Source: Caldilineaceae bacterium
Lineage (GTDB): Bacteria > Chloroflexota > Anaerolineae > Caldilineales > Caldilineaceae
Assembly (NCBI GenBank): GCA_022842065.1
Contig: JALHQH010000003.1
Location: 270,756 to 334,755 of the forward strand
Direction: 5' to 3'
Length of the DNA stretch: 64,000 nucleotides
Shown: positions 26,464 through 35,505 of the stretch, piece by piece
Layout: each line of letters begins with the position of its first letter
Numbering within the stretch: the first letter of the stretch is position 1
Notes under the pieces: model-generated
Told to the model about the DNA's origin: nothing
The model's input: the letters and a program-made list of their open reading frames with translations, nothing else
The model's database searches: none
Translations under genes and position numbers: made by a program

Positions 26464-27492
26464 ATGACAATCCAAGTAATTCGCACGGCATTAGCCGGTG
26501 TTGGTGCCGTTAATCGTAATTTTTTGGCGATTCTGGTGCAAAAGGCGGAGCGGCTACGTACGCAATATGGGCTGGCGTTTCGGATTGTCCTGGCGCTAGA
26601 TAGTAGTGACTGCGCCTACGAACCAGCCGGCTTCGATCTGAGCACGCTACACGACTTCAAAGCAGCGCAGGGGCGCATTGGTGATCTACCCCAAGCAATC
26701 GCCCCCGACGCGCTGGCCGCACTGTTAACAAAGGAACACTGTGATCTGCTCTTGGAAGGGACCCCCGTCAATCTGACCACCGGCGAGCCAGGGCTGAGCC
26801 TGACAAAACAAGCATTGGGCGCAGGGGTTGCCGTCGTGCTGGCGAATAAGGGACCACTGGTCCTTGCCTATCGTACCTTGACCGCGCTAGCACAGCAAAC
26901 AGGGGCCGGGTTGGCGTTTAGTGCGACGGTTTGTGGGGCGCTACCAGTGCTTAATGTAGGGCAACGCGATCTAGTTGCCGCAGAGATCAAGTTGCTGCGG
27001 GGTATCTTTAACAGCACCAGTAACTTTGTGCTGGCCGCAATGGAAGAGGGCGATGATTTTACTACTGCGTTAGCTGAAGCCCAACGGCGTGGAATTGCCG
27101 AAGCGGATCCGACCCTGGATATTGATGGCTGGGATAGTGCAAACAAGCTCGTGATCATTGCCAACCACGTATTGGGCGTGGAGACGCACCTGGCCGATGT
27201 AGAGGTGACAGGGATCAGCGCGATCACCAGCGCCGCGCTACAGGCGGCGTTACACAGTGGCCGGCGCATCAAGTTGGTGGCGACAGCGACGGCAGTTGCA
27301 GGGGGGTATCACTATACGGTTGCCCCAACCCTGCTGGATCAGCATGAATTTCTAGGACGCTGTGATGGTTGGGAAATGGGCATTGAGATCCAAAGCGATC
27401 TATACGGCACCCTCTACCAAAAGATCTGGGAAGATACGCCCCTACCCACCGCTGCGGCTATGTTGCGCGACGCCGTAAACCTCTTTCGCTGA
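26464..27492 (+). CDS. hom: Homoserine dehydrogenase (short form without ACT domain)
   Basis: 342 residues. N-terminal nucleotide-binding part (RTALAGVGAVNRNFLAIL); LANKGPL is the conserved NK motif; GIFNSTSNFVLAAMEEG and AEADPTLDIDGWDSANKLVI are signature segments with the catalytic Asp and Lys region. It reduces aspartate semialdehyde to homoserine, the branch point to threonine and methionine. ATG 26464 is chosen because the conserved domain begins there; the upstream extension overlaps the hairpin. The C-terminal ACT regulatory domain of longer enzymes is absent, so feedback control by threonine may be lost. Threonine synthase is encoded 23 kb downstream. Confidence 0.9.
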   Translation: MTIQVIRTALAGVGAVNRNFLAILVQKAERLRTQYGLAFRIVLALDSSDCAYEPAGFDLSTLHDFKAAQGRIGDLPQAIAPDALAALLTKEHCDLLLEGTPVNLTTGEPGLSLTKQALGAGVAVVLANKGPLVLAYRTLTALAQQTGAGLAFSATVCGALPVLNVGQRDLVAAEIKLLRGIFNSTSNFVLAAMEEGDDFTTALAEAQRRGIAEADPTLDIDGWDSANKLVIIANHVLGVETHLADVEVTGISAITSAALQAALHSGRRIKLVATATAVAGGYHYTVAPTLLDQHEFLGRCDGWEMGIEIQSDLYGTLYQKIWEDTPLPTAAAMLRDAVNLFR

Positions 27493-27502
27493 GCGCCAGC
27501 GA

Positions 27503-28696
27503 TTAGCTCGGTTCTTCCCCCAAGACGATGCTGGTATCAAAGGCTTCATTACCGCGCATAAAACGCACAGTGACAGTGTCACCCACCGTGTAGTTATCCT
27601 CTAAAAAGGTCTCCATGCCATCGAGTGTGCTCACCGCGACCCCATCGATCGCCAGCATAATGTCTCCACCGCTATAGACGCGCTGATTGCGAATGATTGA
27701 TTCGCGTTGTGCGCCCTGGATCCCCACCTTGTCAAGGGGGCTGTTCGCATGCAATTGTACGATCAACAGACCTTGATCCACTGGCAGTTCCAACAGACGC
27801 GCCAACCCAGGCTTGATCTCATAGGCATAGCGCACCCCCAACCAGGGATGGCGGTAACGGCCAATCGTTAAGAGATCAGGCAAGAGGCGCTTTACCGTAT
27901 CGACCGGGACGGAAAAGCCAACGCCGGCGCTCGTGCCGGTTGGGCTAAAGATCGCCGTATTGATGCCGATCACGCGACCGCTGGAGTCCAGCAAAGGGCC
28001 ACCTGAGTTCCCGCGGTTAATCGCTGCATCAGTCTGAATGATGCCCGTAATCGTGCGGCCATCAGAACCCGCAATCGTACGGTCAAGGGCACTAATCACG
28101 CCCGTCGTTAATGTGCGCCCAAATTGGCCAAACGGATTGCCGATTGCAATAGCCCGCTGCCCAACCTGTAGATTGTGTGAAGCGCCCAGTTCCACGGGAA
28201 CCAGACTTTCGGGGGGAGCATCCACCTTTATCACCGCAATATCATTGCGGGTATCGATACCAACCACAGTGGCCGGCAGCACATAATCATCGCTTAGGCT
28301 CACTTCGATTTCGCGAGCCCCATCAATTACATGGTAATTGGTGAGAATATGGCCGGCCGTATCAAGCACAAAGCCCGACCCTGCACCTTCTTCGGGCACT
28401 TCGAAAAAGAAACCACGTTGTAGCACTTGGGTGGTAATACTGACGACCGAGGGGGCAACACGTTGATAGACGGTAATGACCCGCCGTTCGGCAACATCCA
28501 AACCTTGGGCATCAATCTCAGCGGTCGTGGGGGGAACCGTTAGTGCCAGCGCAACAGGGGTGGGGGTAAAGGTAGGCACCACAGGTGGGGCCGCCTGTAA
28601 GGGCCTGAGCGCGGGCAAAGAGAGTTCACTACACCCCACTAGCATAAACCAAAGAAAGATGAAACTACGGCACAGCAATGAATAACGCGCATTCAT
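27503..28696 (-). CDS. HtrA/DegQ-like serine protease lipoprotein
   Basis: 397 residues. Lipobox LVGC with Cys22, then a Pro/Thr-rich linker to about residue 60. Trypsin-like protease domain with the triad H122 (TNYHVIDG), D152 (NDIAVIKV) and S231 (RGNSGGPL). One PDZ domain at the C-terminus (about 290-390: YSGGDIMLAIDGVAVSTLDGMETFL). It is expected to act on misfolded proteins outside the membrane, tethered by lipid. Only one PDZ is present, as in DegS and many Gram-positive HtrA proteins. It converges with hom, 10 bp away. Confidence 0.92.
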   Translation of the reverse strand: MNARYSLLCRSFIFLWFMLVGCSELSLPALRPLQAAPPVVPTFTPTPVALALTVPPTTAEIDAQGLDVAERRVITVYQRVAPSVVSITTQVLQRGFFFEVPEEGAGSGFVLDTAGHILTNYHVIDGAREIEVSLSDDYVLPATVVGIDTRNDIAVIKVDAPPESLVPVELGASHNLQVGQRAIAIGNPFGQFGRTLTTGVISALDRTIAGSDGRTITGIIQTDAAINRGNSGGPLLDSSGRVIGINTAIFSPTGTSAGVGFSVPVDTVKRLLPDLLTIGRYRHPWLGVRYAYEIKPGLARLLELPVDQGLLIVQLHANSPLDKVGIQGAQRESIIRNQRVYSGGDIMLAIDGVAVSTLDGMETFLEDNYTVGDTVTVRFMRGNEAFDTSIVLGEEPS

Positions 28697-29151
28697 AGGT
28701 GTTGCAGCACTCCTAGACAGTATCTATATGCCCATTGTCGACTTCCCCTATTTTACCACAGGATCGGCCGAGATGGTGGCTAAGAATGCCCAAAGCTTGC
28801 ACGAAATGCGACATGCGAAATTAAGGCAGTGCAGCAAAGGTAATTGGGGCGGCCGTTGTACATGCATTGAGCAACGGAGATGGGCGTGGGCAGCGTAGGG
28901 ACAGAGGACTTATGCTGGTATAAAAATGGCAGTGAAACATAATGCCGAAGGCAAATAAAAACTTCCTGTGCGACGCAGCAGTCGTCGCACAGGAAGTTTT
29001 TATTTGTCATAGGGGAGTAAGATGTGCTGTGAAGGCAGCCATGAACGATTTCAGCAATAAAGCGTAAGCTGCAAATAACAATTACGGCTAAGCGCATGTA
29101 TCAGCAATGAAACGCTTGTTTTGACAGCAATGACCGACATAACATTATTTA
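28697..29151. other. 455-bp intergenic region
   Basis: Holds the HtrA gene promoter on the minus strand and the terminator of the downstream response-regulator gene (28953-29005). The 105-codon minus-strand frame across it reads through that hairpin and has no family resemblance. Nothing else is recognised. Confidence 0.4.
28953..29005. terminator. 22-bp-arm bidirectional terminator
   Basis: Left arm 28953-28974 (starts AAATAAAAACTTCC) and right arm 28984-29005 (ends GGAAGTTTTTATTT) pair perfectly around 9 nt. The A/T tails at both ends give U-tracts in both directions. It terminates the minus-strand response-regulator transcript. Confidence 0.85.
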
Positions 29152-30057
29152 TCAGTAGGGTGCAACCGTTTTTTGCGGTTCCAATACCTCGCTAACCACC
29201 AGTGGGGTAAAGGTGGCGAATGGCTGCGGCTGTACTTTAAAGCCTGTTGCAATAGGCTCACTTTTCTGCGGCTTTGCACTAGAGAAGCGGTACCCAATGC
29301 CACGTACTGTCATTAACCGATCAGGGCGGGCCGGATCTTTCTCGATCTTTTTGCGCAGCCGGCTAATCGCCACTTCCACGAGATTGGAGCCATCCGTCGA
29401 ATCATAGCCCCAAACGGCTTCCAACAGCTCTTCCTTACTGACCGTTTGATCGGCATGGGTCATCAGAAAATGCAGCAGTTGGAACTCTGTGCCAGTTAAT
29501 TCAACCGCGTGACCACCAACGGTAACTTGGTGGATCTCACTATTCAAACGGATGTCACCCCGCTCAATAATTTGAAACACATACTGGTTATTTTGGAAGT
29601 TTGTACGACGCAAAATCGCACGAAGTTTTGCCTCCACCTCTTTAAAGGTGAATGGCTTTACGATGTAATTGTCGGCACCAATCTCTAAACCGCGGACAAT
29701 ATCATCAGGTCGACTTAGCGCAGTCAACATGACAACGGGTACATCAGAGCGTTTACGAATTTCAGCGCAAGCGGCAAAACCATCCATCGTCGGCATGAGC
29801 ACATCAAGCAGCACGAGATCAAATGAGTGCTTATCAAATTTCTCTACTGCTTCCAGGCCATTATCTGCGGTTACAACGTTATAGCCAAGCCGTTGCAGTG
29901 ACATAGAAAGTAGTTGCAACATCATTTTTTCGTCATCGGCAACGAGTATATTGATTTTTGAAGTTGACTGACTATCACTGCCTGCTGGGGAAGAAAAATC
30001 GTTCTTCCCTTTTTCATTTACTTCACGATGAGTAGGACTTGTATGCTGAGGGTTCAA
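29152..30057 (-). CDS. OmpR/PhoB-family response regulator
   Basis: 301 residues. The receiver domain begins at about residue 35 (INILVADDEKMMLQLL), with phospho-acceptor D85 in DLVLLDVLMPTMDG, then TALS and VKPF with the conserved Thr/Ser and Lys. The C-terminal winged helix (about 165-260) includes LTGTEFQLLHFLM and GSNLVEVAISRLRKKIE with the recognition helix. Extra tails of about 33 residues before and 40 after the domains are low complexity. No sensor kinase gene is adjacent, so it is an orphan here. About 290 bp separates it from the NarL-type regulator upstream. Confidence 0.92.
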   Translation of the reverse strand: MNPQHTSPTHREVNEKGKNDFSSPAGSDSQSTSKINILVADDEKMMLQLLSMSLQRLGYNVVTADNGLEAVEKFDKHSFDLVLLDVLMPTMDGFAACAEIRKRSDVPVVMLTALSRPDDIVRGLEIGADNYIVKPFTFKEVEAKLRAILRRTNFQNNQYVFQIIERGDIRLNSEIHQVTVGGHAVELTGTEFQLLHFLMTHADQTVSKEELLEAVWGYDSTDGSNLVEVAISRLRKKIEKDPARPDRLMTVRGIGYRFSSAKPQKSEPIATGFKVQPQPFATFTPLVVSEVLEPQKTVAPY

Positions 30058-30346
30058 TGCTTAGCCTCCATTCAGACGCGTAGACTCCAGCAATCATTTT
30101 TCCATACTCATTTTCACATGTCAATAGGGGTTCAGGCATCTGCAAAAAGGCGAATATTCTTTCCAACAAAAGAATCACATGTAAAGGGCAACAATGAGAC
30201 ATAGCGCATAGAAGATTCATGGGTTTCGCGTCAGGTTAGCGTAGGCAAGTGGTGTATTTACTCCTCCTGTTCTCGCTTTTGGAGCGGTATGAGGTATGTT
30301 AAGGTGGCACGCGCCAACCGTCACTTCCGTCAAACAGGACAATAAA

Positions 30347-31012
30347 CTACCACTTGCCGGCTTCTTCAAGATTTGTCAAGCCTTCTTTAAGGGCATAAAG
30401 CGCGGCCTGTGTCCGATTCGCCAGGTGCAGTTTGCTCAAAATATTGCTTACATGAGTACGCACAGTACGTTCGCTAATAAAAAGCGAGTTCGCAATATCT
30501 TGATTGGAATAACCACGGGCAACATAGACCAATACCTCAATCTCACGTTCAGTCAACGGTTCGTCGGCTGGTGGTAAGCTAGAGGGTCGATTTAGCTCAC
30601 GGATGAGCTTGCGTGCAATGGCAGGGTGCAAGGAAGATTCACCGCGATAGACATCCTGAATCGCTTGCAGCAGCTCTTTGGTGGAGGTCTCTTTGAGCAG
30701 GTAACCAAGCGCACCCGCCTTGATCGCAGCAAAGACCTTTTCATCATCCGAATAGCTGGTTAATACTAAAATCCGGGCATCCGGATCTTCTTGTTTGATC
30801 TCTTCGATCGCTTCAATCCCGGATTTGCGCGGCATCATCAAATCCATCAGGATTACATCAGGATTTAATGAGCGTGTTTTGAGGACGGTTTCTACACCAT
30901 CAGCCGCCTCATCAATGACATCAATGTTTGCTTCAGTTTCCAACAAAGCACGGATGCCACCTCGCACAACATGATGGTCATCTGCAATCAGTACTCGAAT
31001 GCGCTCATTCAT
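30347..31012 (-). CDS. NarL/FixJ-family response regulator
   Basis: 221 residues. Receiver [20 protein letters not shown] with phospho-acceptor D57 (VILMDLMMP), TSYS and K in [11 protein letters not shown]. LuxR-type HTH at about 155-215: [43 protein letters not shown] 31012 follows GGAGAAGCGT at good distance; the frame is open up to a TTG at 31024 without need. No histidine kinase is adjacent. Two regulators in tandem, with the AT-rich 31-kb gap upstream. Confidence 0.93.
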   Translation of the reverse strand: MNERIRVLIADDHHVVRGGIRALLETEANIDVIDEAADGVETVLKTRSLNPDVILMDLMMPRKSGIEAIEEIKQEDPDARILVLTSYSDDEKVFAAIKAGALGYLLKETSTKELLQAIQDVYRGESSLHPAIARKLIRELNRPSSLPPADEPLTEREIEVLVYVARGYSNQDIANSLFISERTVRTHVSNILSKLHLANRTQAALYALKEGLTNLEEAGKW

Positions 31013-31839
31013 ACGCTTCTCCAAAACTTAAACATTAGTGGAACCGCAGTGTCCATCCATAAATGGCTAGTTGGGGCTGTTCGGGTAGGTGAAGCGCTTG
31101 TTACCACAGTCAAATTACCCGTACATTCAAACTACAACACTTATACAAAGTCGCCCCTAAGTCACTTGATGGACCGTGCTGGTATTGTAGCAGAATGTTT
31201 AATCTGTTTCCTCCGATAAATTGCGGGTTTTTTCCCAACAAAATATGGAGAGTCGGCCTTTTTGGCAAGCGGCAAAGGGATGAGGATCACGAATGCCCGC
31301 TGTAAGGTCGCCCTACTACCAGCACTGGATCAAGACATTTTTCATGGCCAATGCTGCTAACCCCCCTTTCGCCAGCGGTGAGAAACCTGGGGATAACAGT
31401 GAGGAAAAGTAGTAATAACTTTTGTATAATGCCAACTACTTTTCCAGCGTTTTCCCCACATTTGTAGTCGCGCTGCCATATATTACTATATCTAGTACTT
31501 CCTATTCATTTCCCAATTTAGTAACCTGAGTTATTCCAAATCTATCCCAAACTAATCGGTGAACCTAGGCTCTTATCCAAAATCAACAATAGACAAGATA
31601 GCCGCCCCCTTTGATGTCAAGCTACTAGATATAGCAAATACATTTTCAATTTAGCCCGTTATCCCCATATCCCCAGCCCCTACTATGATTACTTATTTAT
31701 AATAATAATCAACAGATAGAATACCTATAAGAAAGAAGAAGACCCTTTAACCACAGCAATGGTGATAACTGGTGAATGAATACGGTTGCCTTTTCATTTG
31801 CTGTGTCCTTCAGGGATCAGGCTGTTCTAAAAATTGTGC
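31013..31839. other. 827-bp AT-rich non-coding region with DnaA-box-like sites
   Basis: The largest gene-free stretch in the window. It has 9-mers one base from TTATCCACA: TTATCCCCA on the minus strand at 31388-31396 and on the plus strand at 31659-31667, and TTATCCAAA at 31573-31581. TTTTCCCCACA lies at 31450-31460. An inverted repeat GGAAAAGTAGT/ACTACTTTTCC is at 31403-31445. A very AT-rich run occupies about 31680-31740. These are features of replication origins, but dnaA, dnaN and other usual neighbours are absent, so this is only a candidate. It also holds the NarL-type regulator promoter. Confidence 0.35.
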
Positions 31840-32487
31840 CTATGGTCGCCGGTAAAGGTTCGTTTCCGGCAACATCAGATGAGGCGGCGCGCTGGGCTGT
31901 TTTTCGTGCTGACTACCAATTTCTAGCGGGGCGTCGATATCCACAAAGTCGAGTTGTGTTGGATCGAGAAACGGCAGCGGATCACTAAAGCCGCCCCAGC
32001 CATCAAACCGATTGTAGGGTCGGATGCGGATACTAAAGTGCAGGTAGGCATTGGCTGTATGTATTGTCATACTATTTGTCTGTGCCAGCGGATCATTCCG
32101 CCGCACAATTTGGCCGGAATCAACGAGGATCTGACCGACATTGGCATATAAGGATTCGCCCCAACCATGTTCAACTTTGATATAGCGGCCAAAGCCCTGT
32201 GGCTCATTGCCCAGCTCTACTACACGGCCCTCCGCAACGGCCAAAATGCTCCGATCTGGTGCCGCGTGGAAATCAATCCCGTTGTGTCCCTTGAGCGGTA
32301 CCCCATTGTAGCGAAAGTTATGATAAAATTCAGCGTTATCACCCCAGCTTTGTATAATTTGGCATTTCCCCTCCATTGGTAATGAAAGGTAGATCCCCTC
32401 TGGTTCATAGCGCCCATTGGCAAGCGGTTGGGTAAGAAATTTAAAGGTCATGCGACAGTTTTCTGTAGAATCATTCAAATTCGACAA
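31840..32487 (-). CDS. M23/LytM-domain protein with altered active site
   Basis: 215 residues, no signal peptide or membrane helix seen. The LytM domain spans about residues 40-155: GHNGIDFHAAPDRSILAVAEGRVV gives zinc ligands H68 and D72, and YLHFSIR gives H150. The catalytic His of the usual HLH is Tyr148, and the usual YAHL is YANV (Asn116). Zinc binding may remain but hydrolysis is doubtful, as in degenerate LytM activators such as EnvC. The start is a TTG with AGGAG three bases upstream; ATG 32451 is an alternative. The DNA upstream is shared with the divergent FmdB-like gene. Confidence 0.72.
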   Translation of the reverse strand: MSNLNDSTENCRMTFKFLTQPLANGRYEPEGIYLSLPMEGKCQIIQSWGDNAEFYHNFRYNGVPLKGHNGIDFHAAPDRSILAVAEGRVVELGNEPQGFGRYIKVEHGWGESLYANVGQILVDSGQIVRRNDPLAQTNSMTIHTANAYLHFSIRIRPYNRFDGWGGFSDPLPFLDPTQLDFVDIDAPLEIGSQHEKQPSAPPHLMLPETNLYRRP

Positions 32488-32599
32488 GAACTCCTGAGAC
32501 GATTATACTCCCTGTTACAAACAAAGTGAATTCTAGCCACTCATGATGGTCACCCATGATGAGTGTGGTAGCGTGTAGTTTTATTGAGGAAGTTAGTCA

Positions 32600-32956
32600 A
32601 TGCCGATTTATGAATTTGTTTGCCAAGCCTGTGGCCATGAGTTTGAGCAGATTGTGCCCTTCTCCGCAACGAAATTGCCAGATTGCCCTGCCTGCCAGAG
32701 TGAACAGGTCCATCGCCAATTGAGCCGTCCTGCGATTCATTTCAAAGGCAGCGGTTGGTACATCACCGATAGTAAGGCCGCCAAAACCTCTGCCACGGGC
32801 AAAGATGGCGGTAACAGTAAAGATGGCGAAAAGGGTGAGCACGCGGAAAGCGTTGCCGACAGCAAAGAGACCGCTGCCGAAACGAAGGCTGAAACAAAGA
32901 CCGGTACAAAGAGTGAAGCCAAAAGTGAAACTAAAGCAGCAAGTACAACTGACTGA
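32600..32956 (+). CDS. FmdB-family zinc ribbon protein with charged tail
   Basis: 118 residues. The first 45 residues are the FmdB/CxxC_CXXC_SSSS zinc ribbon: MPIYEFVCQACGHEFEQ, then CPACQSEQVHRQLS, and the FKGSGWYITDSK segment typical of the family. The rest is a Lys/Glu/Ser/Thr repeat tail (KAETKTGTKSEAK), probably disordered. Function of the family is unclear; some are linked to amide regulation in older literature. GAGGAAGTTAGTCA precedes the ATG. The next gene follows after 34 bp, so the two may be co-transcribed. Confidence 0.85.
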   Translation: MPIYEFVCQACGHEFEQIVPFSATKLPDCPACQSEQVHRQLSRPAIHFKGSGWYITDSKAAKTSATGKDGGNSKDGEKGEHAESVADSKETAAETKAETKTGTKSEAKSETKAASTTD

Positions 32957-32990
32957 TTAGTCCTATTCAACGATTTCTGGGAGGAAAATC

Positions 32991-33389
32991 ATGAGTGTTC
33001 CAAAGCGTTTTGGGGTGTTACGCCTGGTCGGAACTTTGCTAAAGGTGATTGCCTGGATTGTCTTGATCCTTTCAATCCTTGGTGCGATTGGCCTGGGCCT
33101 TGTTGGTAGCAATCTGCCAATACCGGTAGATACATTACAGATTGATCCCGCTATGTTCCAGTCATTGGGTGGGATCTTGGCTGGGGTAGGGTTGCTGATT
33201 TTTGGACTAATCTACTTCTTGCTCTTATACGCCTCTGGCGAAAGCATCCACCTGCAGTTGGCGGTTGAGGAGAATACACGGCTGACGGCTGCCCTCTTAT
33301 TGCGGATGCATCAGGACACCCAGCAAGAACCGGCCCAGCGCGGTGGCTATAGCTCACCCGGCTTTGCCAGCGATCCGTTTGAGCGCTAA
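32991..33389 (+). CDS. Small membrane protein, unknown
   Basis: 132 residues with two hydrophobic segments (about 13-36 and 54-80), a short outside loop and a polar C-terminus (HQDTQQEPAQRGG). TGGGAGGAAAATC precedes ATG 32991, a strong ribosome site. It follows the FmdB-like gene in the same direction and is closed by a 31-bp-arm hairpin. Not recognised as a named family. Confidence 0.75.
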   Translation: MSVPKRFGVLRLVGTLLKVIAWIVLILSILGAIGLGLVGSNLPIPVDTLQIDPAMFQSLGGILAGVGLLIFGLIYFLLLYASGESIHLQLAVEENTRLTAALLLRMHQDTQQEPAQRGGYSSPGFASDPFER

Positions 33390-33400
33390 CGACGCGCTCT

Positions 33401-33466
33401 GCGCGAATGTGGATCAAAACTGCCCCCGGTCATGCGACCGGGGGCAGTTTTGATCCACATTCGCGC
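33401..33466. terminator. 31-bp perfect hairpin between convergent genes
   Basis: Arms 33401-33431 and 33436-33466 pair perfectly around ATGC. The stem begins GCGCGAATGTGGATC and ends in CCCCCGGTC at the loop. It lies between two convergent genes and is probably a bidirectional transcription barrier, although it lacks a long T-tract. Confidence 0.75.
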
Positions 33467-33513
33467 GTTGGCCATTGCTTGCTGCTACAGAAGAACGATT
33501 TTGCGCAGATCCA

Positions 33514-34245
33514 CTATAAGACCGCTAATTTATCGTGTACCAGCTCGGCTAGAAAAGTGCGTTCTTGATCTGCATCAAAAAGCACGGAAATTTCACCGGC
33601 TTCTGCTGCTTTTGTGATCACCCCTTCCCCAAAACGCTCATGCCGGACTCGCTGCCCCACCAGATAGGTGGGGACTTTGCCGTTTTTGCGTTTGACGGCG
33701 GGCATGGGGGCCGGTTGATTGAGCTGCGCCACCAACCCGGCTTCACGGTCGCGCCAACTATCGGCCAGGGCCGCCATGATCTGTTCTGGATTTTTGCCGA
33801 CATGTGTGCGTACTTTTGATGTACGATTCCGCACGTCACTCAACACAGGCATCCACCGTTGCTTTTCCGCCATGGACCGCTCACCCTGCGCCAATACTCG
33901 GCTGGCACGGGCCAGTTGTTGCGCCAAATTGTCCAATTGCTTTAGCGGATCATCGGCTGGATCAATCAGGATTAGCTCAACCCCATGGGCGCGACAGAGT
34001 TCGTGGCGCGTCTGATCGCGCTGCTCGGTCTCCATCACTTCCCAGTCACTCTGCCGTCCCTGTCCTTTTGCCGTTAAACCAATGAAGCGAAAAGCAATCC
34101 CAACTTCGGGATAATATTTGTCGAGCTTGAGCCGACGCTTGGTGGCTGGGTTGATCAGCCACGCCGGACTAACATTATCCTGAGCGTTTAGACCCTCAAA
34201 GATACGGGCCAGAATTTCGCGCCAGGCGTTCATCTCTATGTACAT
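33514..34245 (-). CDS. Nuclease-like domain fused to UvrD/PcrA C-terminal (Tudor-like) domain
   Basis: 243 residues. The N-terminal half (about 1-100) has the pattern of small PD-(D/E)xK or Vsr-like folds: LKLDKYYPEVGIAFRFIG, then EQRDQTRHELCRAHGVELILIDP. This is my inference from hydrophobic pattern and acidic residues. The middle is helical. The C-terminal 50 residues (VGQRVRHERFGEGVITKAAEAGEISVLFD) match the Tudor-like domain at the end of UvrD/PcrA helicases, which contacts RNA polymerase. No helicase core is present. A role in transcription-linked repair is possible. Start ATG 34245; ATG 34233 is also possible. Confidence 0.6.
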   Translation of the reverse strand: MYIEMNAWREILARIFEGLNAQDNVSPAWLINPATKRRLKLDKYYPEVGIAFRFIGLTAKGQGRQSDWEVMETEQRDQTRHELCRAHGVELILIDPADDPLKQLDNLAQQLARASRVLAQGERSMAEKQRWMPVLSDVRNRTSKVRTHVGKNPEQIMAALADSWRDREAGLVAQLNQPAPMPAVKRKNGKVPTYLVGQRVRHERFGEGVITKAAEAGEISVLFDADQERTFLAELVHDKLAVL

Positions 34246-34404
34246 AGTGACAATCCATCTCCGGTTGTACAGGACACGTGATTTTAACGGTCTGTACTAT
34301 AGTCGAACGTGCGTAGATAAATTGAGTAATGCGTTGCTACGATTTTTGTTATTGTAGTACATTTGTTCTTTTTGGGCAATCCCTACCTGTATAATTGCAC
34401 ACCA

Positions 34405-35178
34405 TTAACGGAAGGCATCCATGTGGGCCGGCCGTTGAATGGTGGTGGCCGGTGCTGGCGCGGCCGTTTGCGGCCATTGATAGCCGCGAATTACCACCAC
34501 CGGCTGCCCTTCATTACTTTGGCCCATTAATAAACTGGCGGCGGCGGTCAATTCATCGGCAATACACTCTTCACTGCTGCGCAATTCATAGCCAAAGAGA
34601 TCGTGTAAGCCCCGCTGATCCCAAATCGGTGGCAGCCCCGCACAGCCGATACAGACACCCACCGTACCCACGCGCCAGGCACGGCCATGGCTGTCATTAA
34701 TCAACACTGCCGGTGCAATGCCGGTCTGCTGGGCAAATTCTGCCCGTAGCCGCTCAGCACTGGCGTCACCATCGGCTGGCAGCAGCGCCAATAATTCATC
34801 GTCGGCTTCCTGTTGCTGCACATTGCTGCGGTCGACGCCGGCATTCGCACAGACCCAGCCATTGCGCTGCTCGGTGACCAATAGTCCGCGCCGCGTGCGA
34901 ATTACCGTCCGACTGTCGTCCAGAATCACCTGAACCACACGCGGATCTTTATCGACAGTCGCCGCCAAGGCATAAGTTTCGGCGTGGGGTTCAACTTCGG
35001 ACAGGCGCACAAGGCGTCCTTCTGCTTTGCTAACAATTTTTTGGGCAATCACCAGAATGTCACCGCTTTGCAACGACTCGCCCATCGCCGTCAGCCGCGC
35101 TATGATAATGGTTGCCAGCGCATCACCCGGTTGGATCAATGGCATGCCACGAATGGCAAATAACTGAATCGAACTCAT
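34405..35178 (-). CDS. cofE: Coenzyme F420-0:L-glutamate ligase
   Basis: 257 residues. LFAIRGMPLIQPGDALATII, SGDILVIAQKIVSKAEGRLVRL and the DSHGRAWRVGTVGVCIGCAGL region are hallmark CofE/FbiB N-domain motifs. The enzyme adds gamma-linked glutamates to F420-0 using GTP. Its presence suggests that the organism makes the deazaflavin cofactor F420, known in several Chloroflexota. CofD and CofC/G/H genes are not in the window. The gene is single, with divergent secreted protein upstream and the nuclease-like gene downstream on the same strand. Confidence 0.92.
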   Translation of the reverse strand: MSSIQLFAIRGMPLIQPGDALATIIIARLTAMGESLQSGDILVIAQKIVSKAEGRLVRLSEVEPHAETYALAATVDKDPRVVQVILDDSRTVIRTRRGLLVTEQRNGWVCANAGVDRSNVQQQEADDELLALLPADGDASAERLRAEFAQQTGIAPAVLINDSHGRAWRVGTVGVCIGCAGLPPIWDQRGLHDLFGYELRSSEECIADELTAAASLLMGQSNEGQPVVVIRGYQWPQTAAPAPATTIQRPAHMDAFR

Positions 35179-35505
35179 CTCTTGTAGCTCCTACACTACG
35201 GGTACCCTACGCTTATGTAACGCAGAGATTTCGGAAAATAGTTGTCTGATCACCTTTACCCTACACGTCTACCTTACGATGCTTGCTACGGCTCGACTGC
35301 GTTGTTTCGTGATGGCTAATTCACCAGCTTCGCGTGCAGCCAGCATACTTAAAAGCAGCTATACTGCCAAGTGACCAACCCTAGCCTTAGCTGCTGAACC
35401 AGCTATTCCACCTGACAACGCAGCTTTCGCTTGCCGTCATATCAAATCTTACTTGATGCCGGCGGCAAGAACAAATACACAAGAGCACCCAGACCGGAGG
35501 AGACG
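35179..35505. other. 327-bp intergenic region
   Basis: Divergent promoter region for cofE and the secreted protein at 35506. No clear promoter pair, RNA or repeat was recognised apart from the strong ribosome site CCGGAGGAGACG just before 35506. Confidence 0.35.

Noticed and set aside
28780..29097. 105-codon minus-strand frame in an intergenic gap
   Set aside because: It reads through the 22-bp-arm terminator hairpin, and its Cys/His-rich sequence resembles no family.
31776..31988. 70-codon plus-strand frame near the AT-rich gap
   Set aside because: It overlaps the 3' end of the M23 gene on the other strand and has no ribosome site or similarity.
34265..34285. Third possible parS around CACGTG at about 34277
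   Set aside because: Only the central hexamer matches; the flanks do not fit TGTTNC/GAAACA.
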